The translations under genes were made by a program, and so were the position numbers. The notes under the pieces are model-generated. The model did no database searches, was not told the DNA's origin, and saw only the letters and a list, made by a program, of their open reading frames with translations. Source: G965205255 sp965205255 (GTDB lineage: Bacteria > Pseudomonadota > Gammaproteobacteria > Pseudomonadales > Endozoicomonadaceae). From it: a stretch of 64,000 bases of DNA. The DNA is taken from NCBI GenBank assembly GCA_965205255.1, contig OZ242051.1, forward strand, positions 124,001 through 188,000, read 5' to 3'. Below, one piece after another: positions 18,467 to 26,622 of the stretch (positions within the stretch are counted from its first letter, which is position 1; each line of letters starts with the position of its first letter).

Positions 18467-19395
18467 AAAAACAAAAACATACCCATGTTTTTTAAAAAAG
18501 AACTTTTAAAATATTTGTTTTTTAGCATAATGTACCTTTTTGTAAAAGGGTCACATGAAAACATTTGAATAAAGTTATCTACTATTTTTTTGTCACCGTC
18601 AATCATAAAACCATATTTTTTTTCAAAGGCTATGGCTTGTCTTAGATATTTAAATAATGACGCCCGAATATTTCCACAGCTACATAAACTCAAAGCATGG
18701 TATATAGAATATTTTTTAGCTCCTGTATCATTATTATCATGCTGTCTATATAAAAGAGTTGGTTCAGAAACATACTCTAATCTTCCAAAAAATAAACTTA
18801 CTAAAACAAGCCACCAATCATGCATAATCGCTTCTTCTGGAATAGGTGTAGCTAAATCAATAAGGGCCTTATTAGCAAGCATTCCACACCCTGGAAATAA
18901 ATTTTCAACCAAGCATTTATTAATGCTTATTTTCTTCCGTGGGTTAGTCCCTGCGTACTTCCAAAAAGAATTAGAGATCACGTTTAATCTAACATCAACA
19001 ACTTTCATATCTGAACATATTAATATTGGACAGTCTTTTCCAGCGATACCCTCAGCTTCTTTCATTTTATCAATAAGTACTTTAGACCTACCTTTTAACC
19101 ATACATCATCCTGATCACTTAAAAAATAATAATCTGAAAGAATATTATTTAACAGGTAATTAAAGTTTTTACAGGCTGAACCATGATGAATTCCACTACT
19201 CATCAACTTTATTCTATCATTATATTTCTTATGCGCAGAGATTATAACTTCCATAGTTCCATCTACAGAGAAATCATCGTTAATATAAACAGTTCCAAAA
19301 GGAAGATCACTCATTATTGAATCAATTTGCTCATTCAAAAAATGAGCTCCATTGTAAGTCGCCAATAAAACAGCGTATTCATTATAAGAAATCAT
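18463..19395 (-). CDS. GT2 glycosyltransferase
   Basis: A 310-residue family 2 enzyme. VLLATYNGAHFLNEQIDSI is the N-terminal nucleotide-binding block and YYFLSDQDDVWLKGR contains the metal-binding DQDD; MHDWWLVLV carries the acceptor-side residues. The SDQDDVW type is frequent in rhamnosyltransferases that make Rha-Rha linkages, so a second rhamnosyl transfer is a reasonable guess. The C-terminal part is basic and aromatic, likely membrane-associated. AT-richness rises from here through wzx, as is common for O-antigen-specific genes acquired by transfer. Confidence 0.82.
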   Translation of the reverse strand: MISYNEYAVLLATYNGAHFLNEQIDSIMSDLPFGTVYINDDFSVDGTMEVIISAHKKYNDRIKLMSSGIHHGSACKNFNYLLNNILSDYYFLSDQDDVWLKGRSKVLIDKMKEAEGIAGKDCPILICSDMKVVDVRLNVISNSFWKYAGTNPRKKISINKCLVENLFPGCGMLANKALIDLATPIPEEAIMHDWWLVLVSLFFGRLEYVSEPTLLYRQHDNNDTGAKKYSIYHALSLCSCGNIRASLFKYLRQAIAFEKKYGFMIDGDKKIVDNFIQMFSCDPFTKRYIMLKNKYFKSSFLKNMGMFLFL

Positions 19396-19465
19396 AAAAT
19401 AATCTTGTAAAATTACAATTAAGTGAAAATAATGAAAAATTCAGGCAATATAAAATCATACATAT

Positions 19466-20602
19466 TTAATCATTATTTAATCTCGGAAAAATATTGCCAC
19501 ATAAAATAACAAAAAAGAATATGAATATTTGAAAAATAACTGGCAAGTAAAATAAAAGATTATCAAATATTGTTAAAGCGACAATTGGTACAATAACCAC
19601 ATAACAAAAAAGAAAATATAAGTTAAAATATGCTAAAATTCTAAAAAAAATAACAGCAAATAACAGAATAGCAAAGTATATATAAATACCCAACCAACCA
19701 AATGTAACATAAGAATTAATATAAGCTGTAGATACATTGAAATTAGGTGAAATTAATTTAATTTTGTTACTTGTGTCTTTAAAATAATCTCTAAAAATAT
19801 TAGGAATCATTTTATCAAAAAAACCTATAACCTTATATGACGGTGATGTATTATCTAAATTATACTGTAAATTACTCAAAGGTGAAGCAATATACATATA
19901 CCCCCATAAAAGAATAGATGGTACATTATTACCTGCTGTATTAATCTGAGCAACATTTTTAAAATAATCTTGACCTGACATTTCACTGGATTTGCTTCTT
20001 ATATTACCCAGCACACCAAACATAATAACAAGTGATATTATAATAAAAATTACTTTTTTCTTATTTTTTAAAATTACTTTAGGATAAAAAATAAGACCAC
20101 AAACCATAGTTTGTAAAAGAAAAGAGATCAAAACTTGTCTAGAAAAAATAAGAATAGGATAGAAAAAAAGAAAAACGAAAAAATACTTTTTGAATTTAGT
20201 GTTAGATACCATAAGAATTAACATCATGGCAAGATAGAAGGCATTCAAAAAACCTTGAAGCCCTTTAATTCCAAAATCAAAATAACCATTAGTTTTTATA
20301 CCGATAATTTTTAATCCTGGAAACATAAAGTCACTATGTGCCGAATCAATTAAAAATAAAGTCATAAATAAAAATAAGAAAAAATAGAATACTCGAACAT
20401 TCAAACATCTGTTTATTTTGTCATGATATTTTCTTAACGGGAATAATGTCTCTAACAACACACCGAATATTAAAAATATAATACTACTAAAAAAAATAAA
20501 TAAAACTAGTTTAGGGGATGGTTGAATAACTATTCTTGATAAAGGAACAAAACAAAAAGATATAGCCATAACCCAAGAAAAAAAATATACTAAAAAAAAC
20601 AA
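19466..20602 (-). CDS. wzy: O-antigen polymerase (Wzy-type), TTG start
   Basis: Very hydrophobic 378-residue protein with about ten predicted membrane segments and one large polar loop in the second half (about residues 210-290, starting near NIRSKSSEMSGQDYF). That topology is typical of Wzy, which polymerises undecaprenol-linked O-units in the periplasm. Sequence identity among Wzy proteins is low, so the call rests on topology and on its place between glycosyltransferases and near wzx. The start is TTG at 20602, chosen because AAAGGA lies six bases upstream; the first ATG is at codon 12. Three tandem 8-bp repeats precede it. Confidence 0.75.
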   Translation of the reverse strand: MFFLVYFFSWVMAISFCFVPLSRIVIQPSPKLVLFIFFSSIIFLIFGVLLETLFPLRKYHDKINRCLNVRVFYFFLFLFMTLFLIDSAHSDFMFPGLKIIGIKTNGYFDFGIKGLQGFLNAFYLAMMLILMVSNTKFKKYFFVFLFFYPILIFSRQVLISFLLQTMVCGLIFYPKVILKNKKKVIFIIISLVIMFGVLGNIRSKSSEMSGQDYFKNVAQINTAGNNVPSILLWGYMYIASPLSNLQYNLDNTSPSYKVIGFFDKMIPNIFRDYFKDTSNKIKLISPNFNVSTAYINSYVTFGWLGIYIYFAILLFAVIFFRILAYFNLYFLFCYVVIVPIVALTIFDNLLFYLPVIFQIFIFFFVILCGNIFPRLNND

Positions 20603-20620
20603 AATGAATCCTTTAAATCA

Positions 20621-20644
20621 ATTAACAAATTAACAAATTAACAT
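20621..20644. repeat. Three tandem 8-bp repeats ahead of wzy
   Basis: ATTAACAA, ATTAACAA and ATTAACAT in tandem fill most of the 48-base gap between the upstream GT2 gene and the wzy start. They lie just upstream of the wzy ribosome binding site on the minus strand. Confidence 0.7.
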
Positions 20645-20650
20645 AAGTGT

Positions 20651-21679
20651 TTATTTGGTTTTTTTCCAGTACAAGTGGATCTTATAAAAAGAATAAAAAA
20701 AATAAAATAATGTAGTTACAGTCATACATGATAATACTGAGACACCTAAGTCTTTAAATTCATCTTTAGACAAAGACCCCCTTCTATATAACCTCCACGA
20801 AGAAAAACCACTTAAGTTTTTAATTAAAATTTGTTTCAAAAATCCACACTTCTGACCGTTATGATTAAACACTAGGCGAGCAACTGAATCAAATTTTTTT
20901 ACAAACCCCCATATTGTGTTTTTTTCTAAGCTTGAATTATGTCCCACCCGACAAAAACCAAGTTTGATTCTTGACCTATATATAGAACACCCACTATTCA
21001 AAGAATTAATCCAAAAAGCATGATCTGAAATTGGATAAAAAGTATTATCAAATCCTCCGACACTAATAGCTTTTTTTCTATTCATAACAACAGCCAGTGT
21101 ACCATGGCCATAACTTTTAGATAAAAAATCTATTTTTTTTAACTCTCTATCATTTTCATTGAATCTTATTATTTTTTTAAAAAATTCCCTTATTATTTTA
21201 AAAAGTATTCTATCTTTGCTTTTTCTAAAAGAACCAATCATAAAAACACCAAAAAAATAATAATCCACCTTTATCTTGTTTTTTATTTTTTTCCAATTAA
21301 GAATAAAATCTTCAGATAAATAATCATCATCATTTAATATAGAAATCCACTCTCCTTTAGCTAGCTCAAAACATCTATTCCAATTTGAGAATCCACCAAT
21401 ATTCTCTTCATTTCTATAATACAGCACCCTATCGTCATTGAATTTTCTTATCACACTTTCTATATCAAACTCTTGATCAGAATCATTATCAATCACCACT
21501 ATTTCAAAATCATCGTATTTTTTTTGATTTAGAACAGATTTTATCGTATCAAACAAGAGACTAGGTCTTTTATAAGTAGGGATAGCAATTGAAATCTCTG
21601 GAGGCACGCTATTTTTCTTCCCAACAATCAAACGAAATGGTACATTTTGATTAGGGTAAATAAGTTCCTTGTTACACAT
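20651..21679 (-). CDS. GT2 glycosyltransferase
   Basis: A 342-residue family 2 glycosyltransferase. ISIAIPTYKRPSLLFDTIKS and VIDNDSD are the donor-binding part and ISILNDDDYLSEDF the DxD region. The last 60 or so residues contain a hydrophobic stretch (VLSCMTVTTLFYFFYSF), which would anchor it to the inner membrane. Its donor is not evident; with two rhamnosyltransferase-like enzymes already present, it could transfer the branched dideoxy sugar or the amino sugar made by other genes here. It lies 17 bases after wzx. Confidence 0.82.
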   Translation of the reverse strand: MCNKELIYPNQNVPFRLIVGKKNSVPPEISIAIPTYKRPSLLFDTIKSVLNQKKYDDFEIVVIDNDSDQEFDIESVIRKFNDDRVLYYRNEENIGGFSNWNRCFELAKGEWISILNDDDYLSEDFILNWKKIKNKIKVDYYFFGVFMIGSFRKSKDRILFKIIREFFKKIIRFNENDRELKKIDFLSKSYGHGTLAVVMNRKKAISVGGFDNTFYPISDHAFWINSLNSGCSIYRSRIKLGFCRVGHNSSLEKNTIWGFVKKFDSVARLVFNHNGQKCGFLKQILIKNLSGFSSWRLYRRGSLSKDEFKDLGVSVLSCMTVTTLFYFFYSFYKIHLYWKKTK

Positions 21680-21696
21680 AAATTTTTATAAAGACT

Positions 21697-22959
21697 CTAG
21701 CCGACTATTATACTTTTACATATTTTTTTGTACACAAAAAAATATGTAAAAGTATAATATATAAAATAAGATAAGGAAAAAGAAATGCTTGCTCCAACTA
21801 AACCATAGTTTTTTATACCAAAGATCACAGAAAAAATAAAAACAAATGCAAATAATATTTCACCAATTATAAACATTTTCACCATTGCTTTTGCAATCAT
21901 AAGATAGCCATAAACCCAAGAAGCTATTTTTATAACACTACCAATGATCATAAAGGGAAAAAGCGTCAACATTGGTTTAAACTCAGGTGAAAATAAGGCA
22001 TATAAAATAAAATTACGAAAAATATAAACACAAAAACCAAATATTATTGAAAAACAAACACCAAAAACCATCATCTTTTTTACTTCAGCTTGAAGCTCTT
22101 TGATTGGCATTTTTTTTGAAATCACTGGAAGATAATAGACAGAAAGACCTGTTGTGATGACTAGAGTATACAACTCTGCAATTTTCCAGGCTGAGTCCCA
22201 GAAACCAGCTTGCTCCCAACCTAAGCTTTTAACAATATAACTCCTTACAACAATCATAGAAACAGGAATAACAGCTGCACTTATAATAGACATTATAAAA
22301 TATCCACTAATATTTTTTAATTCTTTTTTATGAAAAATAGGAATAAATTCTTTTATTTTACAAACATTGTTTTTAAAAACAATGACAATGGTAAAAGGAA
22401 GAACAATTGCTTGCACTATAGCTAAAGATATTAAAGCTCCGCTTAAGTTAAAGAAGTAAATCAGTAACACTGTTAATAATAGCATCATTAAGCTATTATA
22501 CATTCGACAAGTAATTAATAACTTACTAAAACCTTTACCATTTAAAACAGCTTGTATTAATTGATTATATGAAATAAAAATGAGCACAAAAGCAAAAACG
22601 TACAGTATAAAAGAATATTTTTCTCTCTGAAGTAGGGTTGTCGCTAACCATGTTGAAAACACTGCTATCAGGATGGAAATAATGATACTAACGAAAATTG
22701 ACCAAAAACTGGCGGCTTGAATAAACCTGTTTTGCTCTATATTACTTGACTCATACTCAGATACATACCTAACGACACCAGTCGAAAAAACGCCAGTAAC
22801 AGACATTAGAACTATTGTTATAAAGTTTTGGAACTGGCTAAATTTAGCCACTCCCTCTGGCCCTATTTCTAAAGACAAATACTTAATAATGAGAAAACCA
22901 CACCCTAATTTGAGACTCGTTTCAAACGCTGATAAAATTGATGTCTTATATAAGGTCAT
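21697..22959 (-). CDS. wzx: O-antigen flippase (Wzx-type, polysaccharide exporter family)
   Basis: A 420-residue protein with about 12 predicted membrane helices, opening with MTLYKTSILSAFETSLKLG and IKYLSLEIGPEGVAKFSQFQ, the pattern of the MOP-superfamily O-antigen translocases (WzxE-like: long aliphatic helices, GPEGVA-F-Q loop). It would flip the undecaprenyl-diphosphate-linked O-unit across the inner membrane for Wzy. Very AT-rich, as are wzy and the adjacent glycosyltransferases. No clear ribosome binding site precedes the ATG at 22959. Confidence 0.85.
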   Translation of the reverse strand: MTLYKTSILSAFETSLKLGCGFLIIKYLSLEIGPEGVAKFSQFQNFITIVLMSVTGVFSTGVVRYVSEYESSNIEQNRFIQAASFWSIFVSIIISILIAVFSTWLATTLLQREKYSFILYVFAFVLIFISYNQLIQAVLNGKGFSKLLITCRMYNSLMMLLLTVLLIYFFNLSGALISLAIVQAIVLPFTIVIVFKNNVCKIKEFIPIFHKKELKNISGYFIMSIISAAVIPVSMIVVRSYIVKSLGWEQAGFWDSAWKIAELYTLVITTGLSVYYLPVISKKMPIKELQAEVKKMMVFGVCFSIIFGFCVYIFRNFILYALFSPEFKPMLTLFPFMIIGSVIKIASWVYGYLMIAKAMVKMFIIGEILFAFVFIFSVIFGIKNYGLVGASISFSLSYFIYYTFTYFFVYKKICKSIIVG

Positions 22960-23027
22960 ATGACGTTTAGTTAAAATATAAAAACCATTCTACTTACTTT
23001 AAGATAAAGTGGTTAAAAATAAACTTA

Positions 23028-24143
23028 CTATCCTGTTGTTTTTTCTGCAATCTCAGACACCATGTTAGCAACATGCTCAATTTGCTCTACAGTTAGGTTA
23101 TGCCCACTTGGTAAATTAATAGCACTACTACCAATGTGATAAGCTACTGGATTTTCAAGACTACGTTCGAACATAGGAAGTGAACTCATAGGACTAAAAA
23201 CAGGTCTTGTATCAACGAATCTCTCTTTCAGCTTTCTCATAAACTCGCTACGCATAGCATCATCAGCATTTACTAACTCAACCGATGTCATCCAATGTAT
23301 ACTTTTACATCCTTCTTTTTCATCGGTTACACGAACAACATTACAATCTTTCAATAGTTCCTGATAATATTTGTTAATTTCACGCTTCCTATCCACTAAA
23401 TCATTGGCTCTTTCTATTTGGGCTAAGCCTATAGCTGCCTGTAAATTAGACATTTTATATTTATAACCAACTTCTACGGCTGATAAAGGCTTTCTTGGGT
23501 CGCGGCCATGATCATTAAGGAAGGTTGCTTTCTGGAATAACTCATCGTCATTAGAAACCAGCATACCACCTTCGCCAGTTACTAATACTTTTGCACCTTG
23601 AAAGCTAAAGCCACTAATATGACCAAATGATCCGGTTCTTTTACCTGCAATCTCAGCTCCAACAGAAGGTGCTGCATCTTCTATAACATATAAACCATAT
23701 TTTTCTGATAGCTTCATGACCCCTGGCATATTTGCAGGATGCCCATATAGATGAACAGGCATAATTGCTTTCGTTTTGCTATTAATTAAGCTTTCAGCCG
23801 ATTTTATATCTATACACCAGGAATCTTCTTCAATATCACAAAAGACAGGTTTAGCGCCTGTATATGCCACAGCCGAAGCTGTTGCGACCCATGTAATTTC
23901 AGGTACAATAACTTCATCACCAGGTCCTATTCCGCATGCCAATAATGCAAGGTGTAATGCGCCAGTACAACTTGATGTACACATTGCATGTTTTACATCA
24001 ATGTATTTTGCAAATGTATCCTGGAATTTTAAAAGGTATTTATTCCATTCATTATTCCAACCGTTAGTAACTGCATCATTTACATAAGTAATTTCTTTTT
24101 CAGTAATACTTGGTCCGGCTGTTAATATTAATTTATCAATCAT
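23028..24143 (-). CDS. DegT/DnrJ/EryC1/StrS-type PLP sugar aminotransferase
   Basis: A 371-residue PLP aminotransferase with the Schiff-base lysine present (K185 in FSFQGAKVLVTGEGG), unlike the second DegT-fold protein of this operon. Other family marks are CTSSCTGALHLAL (phosphate loop), DEVIVPEITWVATA and VIEDAAPSVGA. It resembles perosamine synthetase and Qui4N/Fuc4N-forming transaminases, which aminate C4 of nucleotide-4-keto-6-deoxy sugars. No GDP-mannose genes are in the operon, so the RfbB product dTDP-4-keto-6-deoxyglucose is the likeliest substrate (inference). AAGGA precedes the ATG. The GNAT gene directly upstream could acylate its product. Confidence 0.85.
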   Translation of the reverse strand: MIDKLILTAGPSITEKEITYVNDAVTNGWNNEWNKYLLKFQDTFAKYIDVKHAMCTSSCTGALHLALLACGIGPGDEVIVPEITWVATASAVAYTGAKPVFCDIEEDSWCIDIKSAESLINSKTKAIMPVHLYGHPANMPGVMKLSEKYGLYVIEDAAPSVGAEIAGKRTGSFGHISGFSFQGAKVLVTGEGGMLVSNDDELFQKATFLNDHGRDPRKPLSAVEVGYKYKMSNLQAAIGLAQIERANDLVDRKREINKYYQELLKDCNVVRVTDEKEGCKSIHWMTSVELVNADDAMRSEFMRKLKERFVDTRPVFSPMSSLPMFERSLENPVAYHIGSSAINLPSGHNLTVEQIEHVANMVSEIAEKTTG

Positions 24144-24154
24144 ATGCTTTATCC

Positions 24155-24793
24155 TTATTGAAGAGTCATTAAAATGAAGAAACGATCAATTTGCGAAGAT
24201 TTACTATCAACCCACTCCACTTTATTTTCAGACTCTATTTTCTGTAAAGGGATAAACTTAGTTGGAATAAAATTAAGCCTGTGATACAAAGCCAAAGCTT
24301 TAGTATTGTCATGTAGTACTCTAAGGTTAATAGATTTTGGCTCTATATTTTTTTGAATCCATTGAATAAGTGATTTCGATGTATTATAAAAAAGTGCTTT
24401 TATATTCACACTTGGTTTTTTCACAACATTATCAATTTCGCAACTTTCATTTTCAAAATCAAAACTAGAAATTCCTATATGCCCTAAAAATTGATTTTTG
24501 TTGTCAACAACGAGAAATAAGATTCTGTCTCTGCGTTCAAGCACTCCTTTATTTAACCATCTAGCTGTGCCTTCAAAAGTAATATTAAATATTTTTGTAA
24601 ATGCATGTTGGGAAGCTTTTCTCCAATTAGCCAATTTTTTAATAAGATCTTTATTATCACAACAATCGTAACTTATAGGCAACATAAAATATTGACTATC
24701 TTGAATAGGTATTCTATTTTCACCATACTTCGATTTTTTTAGTTCTTCTATAATATTTACTGATCTTTCCTCGAAGCCTTTTTCACTAATCAT
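24155..24793 (-). CDS. GNAT-family acyltransferase, probably sugar N-acyltransferase
   Basis: A 212-residue protein with GNAT-like secondary structure: FLVVDNKNQFLGHIGISSFD corresponds to the central beta strands, and VLHDNTKALALYHRLNF is the classic C-terminal N-x-(K/R)AL-LY--LGF element of the fold. The N-terminal 60 residues are not typical of GNAT. It lies 11 bases upstream of the DegT aminotransferase, and this pairing is common for making N-acyl-4-amino-4,6-dideoxy sugars. The acyl group is unknown; acetyl is the default guess. Confidence 0.72.
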   Translation of the reverse strand: MISEKGFEERSVNIIEELKKSKYGENRIPIQDSQYFMLPISYDCCDNKDLIKKLANWRKASQHAFTKIFNITFEGTARWLNKGVLERRDRILFLVVDNKNQFLGHIGISSFDFENESCEIDNVVKKPSVNIKALFYNTSKSLIQWIQKNIEPKSINLRVLHDNTKALALYHRLNFIPTKFIPLQKIESENKVEWVDSKSSQIDRFFILMTLQ

Positions 24794-24811
24794 AATAAAA
24801 TTTACCTGCGC

Positions 24812-25726
24812 TTATAAAAATTGAATAACGCTATTCACTACATCTTTACTAACCATTTTGTAGTAATTTCTCAGAAACTGTTGATCACCTACCACAGAAG
24901 AATACATATCATTCAGCCCCAACCTAATTAGTTTGGAGGAACAGCCAGATTCAGCCATAACTTCCGCAACTGCACCTCCTAAGCCTCCAATAATATTATG
25001 CTCTTCTAACGTTAGAATATTTTTATTATCCTTTAGGCATTGCTGAATAGCTTCTTTGTCTATAGGCTTGATTGTATGCATATTAACAACGTTGCAATAT
25101 GCATTATGCTCTTGCTTTAAAATCCCTGCTGCTTTTATAGCTTCTGAAACTAAACCACCTGTAGCAATAATAGAGAAATCTTCTCCTTGCTCTATAAACT
25201 TAGCTTTACCTAGTGTAATTTCACCATACCCTCTAGAATCAATATCCGTTTTTTCCAGCCTGATATAACCTACTCTTTCTTTTTCCCAATAGAGTTGTTC
25301 CAACATATCTGCTGCTTCTTCACGGCATGAAGGCACAGCAACGGTAACATTTGGCAATGCACGCATAATAGCTATATCTTCAGTAGCATGATGAGACATG
25401 CCCAAACCACCATAACTAAACCCACCTCCTTGACTAATAATATTCACATTTAGCTCATGATAGCAGGCATCATTTCTAATTTGCTCTAAACACCTTAATG
25501 TTGGAAAATTTCCAATTGAATATACAAAAACCTTTTTACCATCCATTGCTAGACCAGAAGCAATGCCCATCATGTTCTGTTCAGCAATACCAATATTGAA
25601 AAACTGCTCAGGAAAAGTAGCTAAAAAGTCCTCAAATAAGCCAAATCCTAAATCCCCAGTCAACAACACAACATCCTTATCTCTGGAAGCAAGATCCATC
25701 AAGGATTTTATCATCCCTGCTCTCAT
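24812..25726 (-). CDS. Transketolase-like protein, C-terminal (pyrimidine-binding) subunit
   Basis: The 304 residues cover the pyrimidine-binding and C-terminal domains of transketolase. Seen are NIGIAEQNMMGIASGLA with the catalytic Glu that activates thiamine diphosphate, GMSHHATEDIAIMRALP and a C-terminal domain with IGGLGGAVAEVM. Its start overlaps the stop of the N-terminal subunit by 4 bases, so together they form a split transketolase. Embedded in an O-antigen operon, it is unlikely to be the pentose-phosphate enzyme. Such pairs transfer a two-carbon ketol unit, which here could go to the keto carbon of a CDP-dideoxy sugar. Confidence 0.87.
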   Translation of the reverse strand: MRAGMIKSLMDLASRDKDVVLLTGDLGFGLFEDFLATFPEQFFNIGIAEQNMMGIASGLAMDGKKVFVYSIGNFPTLRCLEQIRNDACYHELNVNIISQGGGFSYGGLGMSHHATEDIAIMRALPNVTVAVPSCREEAADMLEQLYWEKERVGYIRLEKTDIDSRGYGEITLGKAKFIEQGEDFSIIATGGLVSEAIKAAGILKQEHNAYCNVVNMHTIKPIDKEAIQQCLKDNKNILTLEEHNIIGGLGGAVAEVMAESGCSSKLIRLGLNDMYSSVVGDQQFLRNYYKMVSKDVVNSVIQFL

Positions 25727-26565
25727 ACTTTAGCCTCCAGCTCTTCTATCGCCTGAATAAATAAATTATCTTTAGGTGTCTTATAATGCCACTCCACACT
25801 ATTTTCCATATAGCTAACACCTTTACCCTTAGTTGTATTAGCGATTACTGCTAGCGGTTTGTTTTCTGAGGCTTGTGATAAGGCATTCCTTAGTTCGCCA
25901 TGAGAGTGCCCATCAATAACACACACTTCCCAGTTGAAAGCTTCAAACTTCTTATCCAGAGGCTCTAAAGCAAGTGTTTTTTCAGTAGTAGTTAAACTCT
26001 GCAATTGATTACGATCTATAATCATTACAAGATTATTTAATTTATTATGTGCGGCAAATAACATTGCTTCCCAGTTAGAACCTTCAGCAATCTCTCCATC
26101 ACCTAACAAAACAAATACTCTATTATTTCTTTTATCTAATTTTGCAGCTAGTGCTAATCCTGTTGCTATCGGCAGTCCATGACCTAAAGAACCAGTAGAG
26201 ACTTCTACACCAGGTACATTTTTATGTGAAACATGGCCGCTAAAAATCGAACCATTACTATAATGTTCTAATAACTTATTTTTTGAAAAAAAACCTACTT
26301 CTGCTAAGGCTGCATAAACACAGGCACCTGCATGGCCTTTGCTTAATATGAACCGATCTCTCAACACCCACTCAGGATTATCTGGTTTATACTTCATGAT
26401 ATCAGCATATAACACAGCAACTATATCAGAAATAGAAAGCACTGCACCAATATGAGAACTCCCTCCTCTATTCACCATATTAATGGTATTGATTCTTATA
26501 TTTTTAGCAAGTTGAGTGCTTGTATACTTACTACCTTCTAGAATATTATCTGCTTTATTTGTCAT
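25723..26565 (-). CDS. Transketolase-like protein, N-terminal (diphosphate-binding) subunit
   Basis: 280 residues of the thiamine diphosphate/Mg-binding domain. RDRFILSKGHAGACVYAAL, TGSLGHGLPIATGLALA and the ThDP motif GDGEIAEGSNWEAMLFAA through NQLQ are all present. It pairs with the C-terminal subunit encoded immediately downstream (4-base overlap). It comes 57 bases after the RfbH-like dehydratase gene. Placement directly after rfbF, rfbG and that dehydratase ties the pair to CDP-sugar metabolism. Confidence 0.88.
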   Translation of the reverse strand: MTNKADNILEGSKYTSTQLAKNIRINTINMVNRGGSSHIGAVLSISDIVAVLYADIMKYKPDNPEWVLRDRFILSKGHAGACVYAALAEVGFFSKNKLLEHYSNGSIFSGHVSHKNVPGVEVSTGSLGHGLPIATGLALAAKLDKRNNRVFVLLGDGEIAEGSNWEAMLFAAHNKLNNLVMIIDRNQLQSLTTTEKTLALEPLDKKFEAFNWEVCVIDGHSHGELRNALSQASENKPLAVIANTTKGKGVSYMENSVEWHYKTPKDNLFIQAIEELEAKV

Positions 26566-26622
26566 AAGGAACTAAACACCAGACATAATAACTACTTCAT
26601 GCCTATCTAAATTGATTTAAAT

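Noticed and set aside
25723..26565. The transketolase pair considered as dxs (1-deoxyxylulose 5-phosphate synthase) or the housekeeping tktA
   Set aside because: The proteins are two separate subunits of about 280 and 304 residues with transketolase-type motifs, embedded in the O-antigen operon; dxs and tktA are single chains over 600 residues.
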